64,000 nt of DNA. Origin: Nocardioides palaemonis (GTDB lineage: Bacteria > Actinomycetota > Actinomycetes > Propionibacteriales > Nocardioidaceae). The stretch is from assembly GCF_018275325.1 (NCBI RefSeq), contig NZ_JAGVQR010000001.1, positions 310,001 to 374,000 on the forward strand, read 5' to 3'. Within the stretch, counting starts at the first letter, position 1. Every line of letters begins with the position of its first letter. A model generated the notes under the pieces. It saw nothing but the letters and a program-made list of their open reading frames with translations. It had not been told where the DNA came from and searched no databases. A program made the position numbers and the translations under genes. Below are positions 43,402-50,987 of the stretch, piece by piece.

Positions 43402-44021
43402 CGGCGCACCGTCCGCACGAGGGCGTACTGCTCGGCGTAGGGCACGAGCCGCACCTGGCCGAGGGCGCCGGCGATCTGGCGCACGCTGTTGATCGGGTGC
43501 ACCTCGGTGGGGATCTCCGACTGGTAGGCCTGGCAGGCGGCCTCCTTGGCGGTGATGTGCTCCTCGGTGAGGGCCTCGAAGACGTTCCACCGCAGGTCGG
43601 TGGGGTAGAGGTTCACGTCGTAGACGGCGATGTCGTAGACGTAGACGCTCGGCGGGAACCAGTGGTCGAGCGACATCGACACCCGGCACGAGCGCATCCC
43701 CGCCTCGTAGACCGCGATGTGGTCCTGGTGGAGCGAGGGGTAGGGGAGGTAGAGCTCGTCGGGCTTGAGCTCGGCCATGATCGCGTCGATGGCGCCGACC
43801 ATCTCGGTCATGTGCTGCGGCGTCTCGCCGTCGGGGAAGCCGAGCACCTTCGACTCGCCCACCCCGAGGATCCGCATCGCCTCCGCGTGCTCGCGGGCGC
43901 GGACCTCGCCGCTGTCGGTCATCACCACGACGACGCACTCGTCGGGGTGCTTGGCCATCAGGCCCCCGCAGCCCATGGCCTCGTCGTCCATGTGGGGGGC
44001 CAGGATCAGCCGAGTCGTCAT
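43398..44021 (-). CDS. PIG-L family deacetylase
   Basis: The 207-residue protein begins MTTRLILAPHMDDEAMGCGG; the PHxDDE motif binds zinc. YPSLHQDHIAVYEA supplies the third ligand (HxxH). PIG-L enzymes remove an acetyl group from N-acetylglucosamine units in lipids, mycothiol or glycans. With WbqC and a GT2 it likely makes and modifies a free amino sugar. The start is supported by GGAGGAG six bases upstream. Confidence 0.92.
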   Translation of the reverse strand: MTTRLILAPHMDDEAMGCGGLMAKHPDECVVVVMTDSGEVRAREHAEAMRILGVGESKVLGFPDGETPQHMTEMVGAIDAIMAELKPDELYLPYPSLHQDHIAVYEAGMRSCRVSMSLDHWFPPSVYVYDIAVYDVNLYPTDLRWNVFEALTEEHITAKEAACQAYQSEIPTEVHPINSVRQIAGALGQVRLVPYAEQYALVRTVRR

Positions 44022-44109
44022 CTGAGCTCCTCCGGTCGCATCGCCGGAAGTCTAGGTGGCGCGGGCGTCCCGGCGACGCGGATCACGCCGGTCTGGGAGG
44101 ATGCGACCC

Positions 44110-45321
44110 GTGGGCAGGCCTCGGGTGGTGCTGATCAGCATGTACGTCGGCCACGAGGGCGTGCCGCACGCGGGCGGTCGCTACCTCCTCGAGCTCCAGC
44201 GACTCCTCGACGCCGAGACCGACCTGACCATGCTCACCGTCGGCAACAGGCTCAACCGCGAGGTCGTGACGAAGCCGGGCGTGCCGCGTCGCACGCTGCT
44301 GCTCGGGCACGAGACGGGGCTGGGCCTCGTGGGGCGCGGGCTGAACCGGCTGGCTGTCCTCGTCGAGGGCGCGTGGCGCCACCGTCGCGACCCGGGCATG
44401 CCCTTCGTCGCGTTCGTGCTGGGCCTGGCCCGTTCGCGGGAGGCCCGGCGGGCACTCCGCGAGGCCGACGTCATCGACCTGCAGTACTCCGAGTCGATCC
44501 GCCTGGTGCGGCTGCTGCGCCGGCTCAACCCACGCGCGCGGATCACCGGCACCTTCCACGACGTGATGAGCCAGTCGTTCTCCCGCGAGCCGCAGGACAC
44601 CCCCGAGGAGCGGGCCTACTGGCAGGGCGTCGCGCAGCGCTCGCGCCGGCACGAGGCCGCGATGGTGCGCGCGCTGGACGAGGTGCTGGTGTTCAGCGAG
44701 AAGGACGCCGAGCTGCTGGGCAGTCCGCCGCACACCGTCGTGCACCCACCGCTCTCGGACGGATCGGAGCCGCGCCACGCGACGGCCGCCCGACCGGTCG
44801 TGGTCGTCGTGTCCTACCTCGCGCGCGACGAGAACGACAAGGCGGCGCTCTGGACCCTGGACCACGTGTGGCCGCAGGTGCTCGAGCAGCGACCTGACGC
44901 CGAGCTGCGCCTCGTCGGCGGCGGCGCCACCGAGCGGCTCCGCGCACGGGTCGCCGCGCTGCCGGCGGGCAGCGGCGTGGTGCTCACCGGCTTCGTCGAC
45001 GACCTCGACGCGGAGTACGACGCGGCCGCCGTGTCGCTCGTACCGGTCCTCCAGGGGGCCGGCGTGAAGTTCAAGACCGTCGAGGCGCTCTGCCACGGCG
45101 TCCCGGTGGTCACCACCACGGTCGGTGCGGAGGGCATCGACGGCGACGACCTCTACGCCGGGCTGGGCGACGACCCGACGCACCTCGCCGATGCGCTCGT
45201 CGAGGCTCTCCGCGACCCGTCAGCGGCGCAGTCGCGGTCGGACCGCGTGCAGGGCTGGGCGAAGCAGACCTACGGCCGCGCACGGTTCGAGGAGACGATC
45301 CGCGGCACCTGGGTCAGATGA
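44110..45321 (+). CDS. Glycosyltransferase family 4
   Basis: The ~403-residue protein has PRVVLISMYVGHEGVPHAGG at the N-terminus, DLQYSESIRLVRLLRRL, GTFHDVMSQSFSREPQ and VVVVVSYLARDENDKAALWT. The C-terminal region is VSLVPVLQGAGVKFKTVEALCHGVPVVTTTVGAEGI. These mark a GT-B family 4/GT1-like enzyme. GTG 44110 was chosen because GAGGAT ends seven bases upstream; ATG 44101 lies at the edge of that hexamer and is the alternative. Its last 8 bp overlap the convergent gene. Confidence 0.85.
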   Translation: MGRPRVVLISMYVGHEGVPHAGGRYLLELQRLLDAETDLTMLTVGNRLNREVVTKPGVPRRTLLLGHETGLGLVGRGLNRLAVLVEGAWRHRRDPGMPFVAFVLGLARSREARRALREADVIDLQYSESIRLVRLLRRLNPRARITGTFHDVMSQSFSREPQDTPEERAYWQGVAQRSRRHEAAMVRALDEVLVFSEKDAELLGSPPHTVVHPPLSDGSEPRHATAARPVVVVVSYLARDENDKAALWTLDHVWPQVLEQRPDAELRLVGGGATERLRARVAALPAGSGVVLTGFVDDLDAEYDAAAVSLVPVLQGAGVKFKTVEALCHGVPVVTTTVGAEGIDGDDLYAGLGDDPTHLADALVEALRDPSAAQSRSDRVQGWAKQTYGRARFEETIRGTWVR

Positions 45322-46378
45322 GGCCCCGCTCGACCATCACGCCGGCGAGCTCGGTCCACATGTGGCGGGCGTTGAACCGGGTCTCGACGCTGCGCCGGGC
45401 GGCGGCGCCCAGTCGCTCGCGCTGGGCCGCGTCGTCGCGCAGCTCGGTGAGCACGGCGCGCCAGCCGGCCACGTCCCCCTCGTCGACGAGCCGCGAGTCG
45501 ACGCCGTCGGTGAAGTAGTCGCGCATCGCGCGGGTGCCGGTGACGGCGACGCAGGCGCCGGACGACGCCGACTCCAGTGCCACGCTCGACCCGGTCGGGT
45601 ACGCCAGGTCGCGGGTCGGCACCACGACGACCTGGGCCCGCTGCAGCAGCCGGCGGTAGTCGGTCAGCGGCACGGTGCCGTGGACGCGCACGTTGTCGGG
45701 GACGTCGAGGTCCGCGAGGTTCTCCGGCTTGCAGACCACGTCGAGGACCAGGTCGGTGCCGCGGACGGCGTCGAGGAGGGTGCGGTAGTCGCGACCCCGG
45801 TCCTGCCCGACCGCGAGCAGCGCGATGTCGCGCGGTCCGTCGCCCGGGACGTAGAACTCGTGGCTGACCCCGTAGGTCACCGGGAACAGGCGTGACTCGT
45901 CGATCCCGAGGTCGGTGAAGATCTCGGTCTCGTGACGCGAGAGGTGGGTGATCAGGTCGGCGCCGTCGAAGCGGCGCGCGAGCCGACGGCGCTGCTCGGG
46001 CGTCGCGGAACGGAGGTCGTCGGCCAGCCAGCACGACCACACGACGAGGGGTGTCGAGCCGTAGGGCGGCACCTTCGCCCGCCGCAGCAGCGCGGCGGCG
46101 GCACCCTGCTGCTCCAGCAGCGCCAGGACCACGTCGGCGCGGCGTGCCTCGCCGGAGCCGCGCAGGGCCCGCTCGACCGGGAACCCGGCGCGGTGCTCGA
46201 CGAGGTCGCGCCAGCGCGACCACCGCGGGTCGACCGCGCGCGGGGCGCCGTGCAGCGTCCAGCCGAGGTCGGTCAGTGCGTCGACCCCGTACGGCAGGGG
46301 AGCCGGCACCTCACCGGCACGGAACCGCTCGCCCCACGACCCGAGGTCGTGCTCGGACAGGACCAGTGCGCGCGTCAT
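45314..46378 (-). CDS. GT-B glycosyltransferase
   Basis: The 354-residue protein MTRALVLSEHDLGSWGERFR has VVWSCWLADDLRS, THLSRHETEIFTDLGIDESR, FPVTYGVSHEFYVPG, VGQDRGRDYRTLLDAVRG, and a donor-site block VVVPTRDLAYPTGSSVALESASSGACVAVT. It is coupled to the upstream GT2 gene by a four-base overlap. Specificity is unknown. Confidence 0.82.
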   Translation of the reverse strand: MTRALVLSEHDLGSWGERFRAGEVPAPLPYGVDALTDLGWTLHGAPRAVDPRWSRWRDLVEHRAGFPVERALRGSGEARRADVVLALLEQQGAAAALLRRAKVPPYGSTPLVVWSCWLADDLRSATPEQRRRLARRFDGADLITHLSRHETEIFTDLGIDESRLFPVTYGVSHEFYVPGDGPRDIALLAVGQDRGRDYRTLLDAVRGTDLVLDVVCKPENLADLDVPDNVRVHGTVPLTDYRRLLQRAQVVVVPTRDLAYPTGSSVALESASSGACVAVTGTRAMRDYFTDGVDSRLVDEGDVAGWRAVLTELRDDAAQRERLGAAARRSVETRFNARHMWTELAGVMVERGLI

Positions 46379-47262
46379 CGTCGTCCCCGGATCATCGACA
46401 GCTCGGTGCGGGCGACCTCGAGGGGGCGGACGTCCCGACCGGCCGCCCGGCGCCCGGCGTTGACGAGGAGGTTGACCCCGGTCGCTGCGGCGAGACCGGC
46501 CTGGAGGCGCCGCCGGGCGCCCCACTTGTCGGCGTAACGCAGCTCGCCGTCGACCAGCCAGCGCCGGCGCGACGCGGACGGCGACGAGCCGCCGCCGGCG
46601 TGCACGACGGTCGGGGCGCGCAGCGCGACCGAGCGCACGCCCCGCGCGCGGAGCCGGCGCTGGAGGTCGATCTCCTCGGAGTTCATGAAGAACCGCTCGT
46701 CGAAGCCGCCCGCCGCGCGGAAGTCGGCGAGCGGGATCCACATCGCGGCGCCGACGACCCAGTCGACCTCGACCTCGCCTCCCGCCCCGTGCGCGCGGAC
46801 GTCGTGACCGACCGCGCGGTGCCAGGCCGTCGTGCCGCGCCACCGGGCGAGCGGCGTGAGCCACGCCGCGACCTGGTGGCGCACGCGTGGGAAGGCGCGG
46901 CCGGTCCACGCCTCGCGCCCTGCCTCGTCGACCACCCGCGGCGACAGCACGCGGCGCGGGTGGCGCTGCGCGGCGGCGACCATGTCGGCGACGAAGGTCG
47001 GCTCGACGGTGAGGTCGCTGTTGAGGACCAGGATCGCGTCGCCGGACGCGACGGCGGCGCCGCTGTTGACGTTGGCCCCGAAGCCGCCGTTGGTGGAACG
47101 GCGCACGACCTCGACGCCGTCGACGTCGGGGAACGGGATAGGGGAGGCGTCGTCGGCGACGACCAGCCGCGCGGGATGGGTCTGCGCGGCCAGCTGGGCG
47201 AGCAGCGCTTGCGTGGGTGCGGGGTCGCCGTGGTGCGGGACGACGACCGTCACGTCGACCAT
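46375..47262 (-). CDS. Glycosyltransferase family 2 (rhamnosyltransferase-like)
   Basis: The 295-residue GT-A protein has VTVVVPHHGDPAPTQALLAQ, VVADDASPIPFPDVDG, RSTNGGFGANVNSGAAVASG, VLNSDLTV, VGAAMWIPLADFRAAGGFDERFFMNSEEIDLQRR, and GGGSSPSASRRRWLVDGELRY. The N-G-G-F-G-x-N/A-N-x-G pattern is common in rhamnosyl and related transferases, and dTDP-rhamnose is made from this locus. ATG overlaps the TGA of the upstream GT2 gene (TGATG). Confidence 0.87.
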   Translation of the reverse strand: MVDVTVVVPHHGDPAPTQALLAQLAAQTHPARLVVADDASPIPFPDVDGVEVVRRSTNGGFGANVNSGAAVASGDAILVLNSDLTVEPTFVADMVAAAQRHPRRVLSPRVVDEAGREAWTGRAFPRVRHQVAAWLTPLARWRGTTAWHRAVGHDVRAHGAGGEVEVDWVVGAAMWIPLADFRAAGGFDERFFMNSEEIDLQRRLRARGVRSVALRAPTVVHAGGGSSPSASRRRWLVDGELRYADKWGARRRLQAGLAAATGVNLLVNAGRRAAGRDVRPLEVARTELSMIRGRR

Positions 47263-48191
47263 CAGATCGCCCCGTCGGTGACACCGGTGCGGTGCCCGGC
47301 GCGGGCGGCGGCATCGATGGAGAGGGCCACGGCGCGCGACGACACCGCGGCCGGGACGACGCGCGCGACCGCGTCGATCGCCGCTCCCAGTGCCCGGGCA
47401 CTGCGCTCGCCGAGCGTGCCGGCCAGCAGTGCGACCAGCCGCTCCCAGGCGCTTGCGGGCGGCCGGGGGCCGACGGGCAGGCCGTGCTTGGCCTCGAACC
47501 GACGCCGCGCCGCGCCGGAGTAGAAGGCGCGCTGCAGGCGCATCGCCGTCGTCGTCGCCGCGATCCGGTGCTCGGTCTCCAGCGCCGGCACGAGAGTGAT
47601 CGCGACGCCCGACTGCTGGAGCCGGTAGCCCCAGTCGACGTCCTCCCACCCGTAGGCGCGGAACCCCTCGTCGTAGGGGCCGACCCGCTCCCAGTCGACC
47701 CTGCCGACCGAGACGTTGCCCGCCCAGTAGCGCCACGCCTGGTCGGCCGGCACGGCGTACGCCTCCTCGCGGAACCGGCGGTCCCACGCGCGCCCGTAGA
47801 CCCGGGCGTAGGTCGTCTCGGGGTAGACGTTGCGGTAGAGCCCGACGACACCGACGGCCGCGTCCGCGTGGGCCGCGGCATGGGTGGCGAGGTAGTCGGG
47901 CGCGGGGACGAGGTCGTCGTCGCAGCGCACCAGCACCGTGCCGCGGGCGGCGTCGAACCCGGCGTTGAGGGCGGCCGACCGCCCGCGGTTCTCGGGGAAC
48001 GTGACCACGCGGACCGGCAGGTCGCCGGCGACCGAGGCGACGACGTCCGCCGAGCCGTCGACGTCCCCGTCGAGGACCACCACGGCCTCCCAGTCGACGC
48101 CACGCTGGGCCCGCAGCGCCCGCAGGAGCACCGGCAGCCGGTCCGCTCCGCCGCGCGAGGGCACGACGACCGAGACGAGGGGGGAGCTCAC
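47262..48191 (-). CDS. Glycosyltransferase family 2
   Basis: The 309-residue GT-A enzyme has PLVSVVVPSRGGADRLPVLL, EAVVVLDGDVDGSADVVASV, ENRGRSAALNAGFDAARGTV, VRCDDDLVPAPDYLATH (DDD metal site), VSVGRVDWERVGPYDEGFRAYGWEDVDWGYRL. It is the first gene of a three-gene minus-strand unit ending at 45314. GTG 48191 follows TAGGAT by six bases. Confidence 0.88.
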   Translation of the reverse strand: MSSPLVSVVVPSRGGADRLPVLLRALRAQRGVDWEAVVVLDGDVDGSADVVASVAGDLPVRVVTFPENRGRSAALNAGFDAARGTVLVRCDDDLVPAPDYLATHAAAHADAAVGVVGLYRNVYPETTYARVYGRAWDRRFREEAYAVPADQAWRYWAGNVSVGRVDWERVGPYDEGFRAYGWEDVDWGYRLQQSGVAITLVPALETEHRIAATTTAMRLQRAFYSGAARRRFEAKHGLPVGPRPPASAWERLVALLAGTLGERSARALGAAIDAVARVVPAAVSSRAVALSIDAAARAGHRTGVTDGAI

Positions 48192-48197
48192 CCGACG

Positions 48198-48203
48198 ATC
48201 CTA
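48198..48203 (-). promoter_or_regulatory. Putative leaderless -10 element (TAGGAT)
   Basis: On the minus strand TAGGAT ends six bases before GTG 48191. It lies only a few bases inside the end of the upstream MauE-thioredoxin gene, so that gene and this unit may be transcribed separately. Confidence 0.4.
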
Positions 48204-49202
48204 GGAGCCGACGGTGTCGTCGGGTGCGGGTTCGCCGGTGAGCTCGACGATGACGTCCTGGACGAACTCCTCGATGTGGCGCTCGCCGGCGACCGGGCCG
48301 CCGGCCATCAGTCCGTCGGCGCCGAGCAGGACAGCGCCGGGGGTCCCGACCGAGAAGACCCGCCGCACGTTGAGCTCCGGCTCCCATGCGGCGAGGGCCG
48401 GAGCGTGCTCGGTCTGTGCGCTCGCGGACTCGTGGTCGGGGTAGACCGCCACCACGCCGACCGCGGGCGCCAGGCGGGTCGCCCATCCGTCGAGCTTCTC
48501 GGCGGTGCGGACGCACGGGCCGCAGCCCGGGTTGAGCACGACCACGAGCCTCGCCTGGCTCCGCCCGAGCTCGACCAGGGTGGTGGCCGTGCCGTCGGCG
48601 AGGGTCAGCGCGCCGAACGGGATCGCCTGGCGCTCGTAGTCGAGCAGCTCGACGTCCGGAGACGCCTCTTCAGCGCGCGGACCGCCGACGACCAGGGCCG
48701 CCACGACGGCCGCGGCTGCCGACGCGACGAGCGTCCACCACCCCTCGGCGTCGAGGTCGGAGACCGCGGACGGCACCGATCCGCCGGCGAGGGCTGACCA
48801 CAGGACGACGGCCGCCACGGCACTGAGCAGGACGTTGCGCGCAGCCGTGGTGCGGTCGACGTCGTGCCGACCGATGCTGCCGAAGCAGGAGCATCGGACC
48901 GGCTGGTCGAACCCCAGCGCCCGCACGACCAGCGCCGTGTAGGTCAGCATCAGGACGAGTGCTGCTGCAGCCACCGGGACCAGCCAGCCGGTCGGCGCCA
49001 GGAGCAGGAGCACGGCGAGCACCAGCTCGGCCCACGGCAGCGCCCCGGCCGCGAGGTCGGCCGGCACGACCCGCGGCACGCGGAGCGCCGTGAACGCGTC
49101 ACGCGTCGCCTGGCGGTCACGCGCCTTGGCGACCCCGCTGGTGGCGAGCACGCCCGCCAGCGTCAGGGTCGCCACGAGCGCGGCGACCGGTGCGGAGGAC
49201 AT
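48201..49202 (-). CDS. MauE-like membrane domain fused to thioredoxin-like domain
   Basis: From ATG 49202 the protein has 333 residues. It has four or five membrane segments in about 1-180, with the MauE/DoxX-type cysteine pair in VRCSCFGSIGRHDVDRTTAA near 105. The C-terminal thioredoxin-like domain (about 190-320) has the CGPC active site in LVVVLNPGCGPCVRTAEKL and VGTPGAVLL as the cis-proline region. Such fusions move thiol-disulfide electrons at the membrane. It is divergent from the first of six Tat substrates whose mature ends carry cysteines, so a role in forming or repairing those disulfides is plausible but inferred. A TACGAT hexamer ends seven bases before the chosen ATG; the ATG nine bases earlier lies at that hexamer. 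Confidence 0.83.
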   Translation of the reverse strand: MSSAPVAALVATLTLAGVLATSGVAKARDRQATRDAFTALRVPRVVPADLAAGALPWAELVLAVLLLLAPTGWLVPVAAAALVLMLTYTALVVRALGFDQPVRCSCFGSIGRHDVDRTTAARNVLLSAVAAVVLWSALAGGSVPSAVSDLDAEGWWTLVASAAAAVVAALVVGGPRAEEASPDVELLDYERQAIPFGALTLADGTATTLVELGRSQARLVVVLNPGCGPCVRTAEKLDGWATRLAPAVGVVAVYPDHESASAQTEHAPALAAWEPELNVRRVFSVGTPGAVLLGADGLMAGGPVAGERHIEEFVQDVIVELTGEPAPDDTVGS

Positions 49203-49209
49203 GGCCCGC

Positions 49210-49215
49210 ATCGTA
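49210..49215 (-). promoter_or_regulatory. Putative leaderless -10 element (TACGAT) of the MauE-thioredoxin gene
   Basis: On the minus strand TACGAT ends seven bases before ATG 49202, which decides between the two in-frame ATGs. Confidence 0.45.
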
Positions 49216-49323
49216 GGCGGCGTCGGAGCGCGTCGTCGGGCGCACGGCGACCTCGGCCGCCCATCGGTAAAATCTTTGGATCGCTACCACAAAGAGTCGT
49301 TCTGTAACTGATCCGTGGTTTTC

Positions 49324-49372
49324 TCCCCCCTACCTTGGAGGAAGTTCGCGTGGGGCGAGCACCTTGGGGGGA
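49324..49372 (+). promoter_or_regulatory. Long-range stem that could hide the ribosome site of the first Tat substrate
   Basis: TCCCCCC (49324-49330) is complementary to GGGGGGA (49366-49372), the apparent Shine-Dalgarno sequence four bases before ATG 49377. The loop is 35 bases. Upstream, 49262-49320 is unusually AT-rich for the window and probably holds the promoter. TCTTTG (49273-49278) and CAAAGA (49290-49295) form a small inverted repeat there. Confidence 0.35.
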
Positions 49373-49376
49373 CAGC

Positions 49377-50168
49377 ATGACCGAGACCATCGACCGGAAC
49401 CTGACGACGAGTCGTCGCACGCTGGTGCGCGGCGCCGCCTGGAGCGTGCCCGTCGTGGCCGCCGCTACCGCTGCGCCGGCCTACGCCGCGTCGCCGTGCG
49501 ACTCGATCGCCGGCACCGTCGACTGGGGCAACACGGGGCGCTACACCCGCTCGGGCGCCACCAGCGCCTCCTACGCCATCCCCGACCCCGACGGTTCGGG
49601 CCCCGGTCAGCCCCTCACGTTGACCGTCTCGGTCGTCGAGACCGGTTCGAACACGCAGCTCGGCTCGCAGGCCGGGGCGAACGACAACCTGAAGACCGAC
49701 ACTGGCGTGGGTGGTTCCTCGAACACCGTGGCCAGCCTGACGCTTCACCAGTCACCGGTGAGGGACCGCAACAAGGTCAACACCTGGACGACCACGTCCA
49801 ACCGGTCCATCACCCGTTTCACCTTCTCGCGCCCGGTCACCAACCTGGTCTTCACCTTGCGCGACATCGACTCCGCCGCGCAGGACTTCCTGGACGCCAT
49901 CGCGATCGTCGGGGCGGCGTTCACGCCCACCATCGCCAACCCGACGCTGATCACGGGAGACGGCTCGACTGGCAATCCCCTGCGGTCCGCGGGTGCCAAC
50001 GCGCCGGTCGACAACAGTTCCGCCGACGGCAACGTGACCATCTCCATGCCGAGCGTCACGTCGTTCGACCTCTACTACTGGAACCTCTCGGACACCTCCA
50101 ACAACCAGATCGACGGCGACCAGAAGGTGTTCCTGTCCGCAATGTCGTTCGGTTGGAAGCCCTGCTGA
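49377..50168 (+). CDS. Tat-exported cysteine-capped protein, paralogue 1
   Basis: The 263-residue protein has a Tat signal (TSRRTLVRGAAWSVPVVAA, cleavage after AYA near residue 37). The mature part begins ASPC and ends WKPC, with no other cysteine. The body is beta-rich: DPDGSGPGQPLTLTV strand, ITRFTFSRPVTNLVFTLRDIDS motif near 138-160, ADGNVTIS, and TSFDLYYWNLS near the end. I do not recognise a named domain. The F-x-x-P-V-x-x-L-x-F-x-x-x-D-[IV]-D motif recalls extracellular beta-sandwich modules. Five relatives lie downstream. An SD-like GGGGGGA precedes ATG 49377. Confidence 0.85.
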   Translation: MTETIDRNLTTSRRTLVRGAAWSVPVVAAATAAPAYAASPCDSIAGTVDWGNTGRYTRSGATSASYAIPDPDGSGPGQPLTLTVSVVETGSNTQLGSQAGANDNLKTDTGVGGSSNTVASLTLHQSPVRDRNKVNTWTTTSNRSITRFTFSRPVTNLVFTLRDIDSAAQDFLDAIAIVGAAFTPTIANPTLITGDGSTGNPLRSAGANAPVDNSSADGNVTISMPSVTSFDLYYWNLSDTSNNQIDGDQKVFLSAMSFGWKPC

Positions 50169-50198
50169 TCTTCGGGGTGGGTAGCCACGCTCGGTGAC

Positions 50199-50220
50199 TC
50201 GACGCGGCCAACCGTCGAGC
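50199..50220 (+). terminator. Possible hairpin terminator
   Basis: CTCGACG and CGTCGAG form a perfect 7-bp stem with an 8-base loop, 30 bp after the stop of paralogue 1. No T run follows. Confidence 0.35.
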
Positions 50221-50234
50221 CTCTACCCTGATCG

Positions 50235-50252
50235 GTGAAGGAATTCCCTCAC
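50235..50252. promoter_or_regulatory. Near-perfect 18-bp palindrome upstream of paralogue 2
   Basis: GTGAAGGAATTCCCTCAC matches its own complement at 16 of 18 positions. It lies just after a TACCCT hexamer (50224-50229) and 17 bp before ATG 50269, where an operator or transcript start would be. Confidence 0.35.
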
Positions 50253-50268
50253 CGCTCGGAGTGGTGGC

Positions 50269-50946
50269 ATGGACGAGGTCATCAGCACGTCACGTCGGAC
50301 ACTCGTGCGCGGCGCCGCCTGGAGCGTCCCGGTGATCGCGGCCACCACGGCGGCGCCCGCCTTCGCCGCCTCGCCGTGCCCGGCGGTGACCCTCAGCTGG
50401 GCGTCGCTCGGCAACGGGACGACGTTCAGCAGCACGACGGTCGGCGGCGTGCTGGTCACCCTGACGGTGTCGGGGCAGACCGGCGCCGCCAACAACCGGA
50501 CCGTCTCCACCACGCAGACCGGTGGCCAGACCAGCAACCTGCGGTTCTACAGCACGAACGCCCTCAACAGCTCCCAGACCGCGACGATCAGCTTCACGCG
50601 GGACGGCCAGCCGGTCAGCGTGCTCAACCTCGCCTTCTCCTTCCTCGACATCGATTCCGGCGGGACCGCCTGGAACGACAACGTGTCGGTCGCCACCGGC
50701 GGCTTCGCCTACGTGATCGCGAACACCACCTACGTCCGCGGCGCCGGGACCACGGCGAACGCGTTCCGCGCCAACGGCAACGACACCTCGTCCAGCACGC
50801 AGGGCACCTCCACCAACGGCAACGTCGCGGTCAGCTGGTCGTCCGCGGTGTCGTCGGTGTCGTTCACCTACGCCCAGTCGCTGGCCGCCACCGGCTCGCC
50901 GTTCATCGGCATCTCGAACCTGTCGTTCCAGCCCGTCATCTGCTGA
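50269..50946 (+). CDS. Tat-exported cysteine-capped protein, paralogue 2
   Basis: The shortest family member (225 residues). Signal: TSRRTLVRGAAWSVPVIAATTAAPAFA, cleavage near residue 36. Mature start ASPC, end QPVIC, no other cysteine. The conserved strand reads VLNLAFSFLDIDSGGTAWND; the late YWN motif of other copies is replaced by VSSVSFTYAQS. The N-terminal part of the mature domain is shorter than in paralogues 1 and 6. It is followed 41 bp later by an MFS transporter on the same strand. Confidence 0.83.
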   Translation: MDEVISTSRRTLVRGAAWSVPVIAATTAAPAFAASPCPAVTLSWASLGNGTTFSSTTVGGVLVTLTVSGQTGAANNRTVSTTQTGGQTSNLRFYSTNALNSSQTATISFTRDGQPVSVLNLAFSFLDIDSGGTAWNDNVSVATGGFAYVIANTTYVRGAGTTANAFRANGNDTSSSTQGTSTNGNVAVSWSSAVSSVSFTYAQSLAATGSPFIGISNLSFQPVIC

Positions 50947-50987
50947 CGCAGGAATGAGTCGCCCGGGCGGGTGGTTGTCACTCCTCG

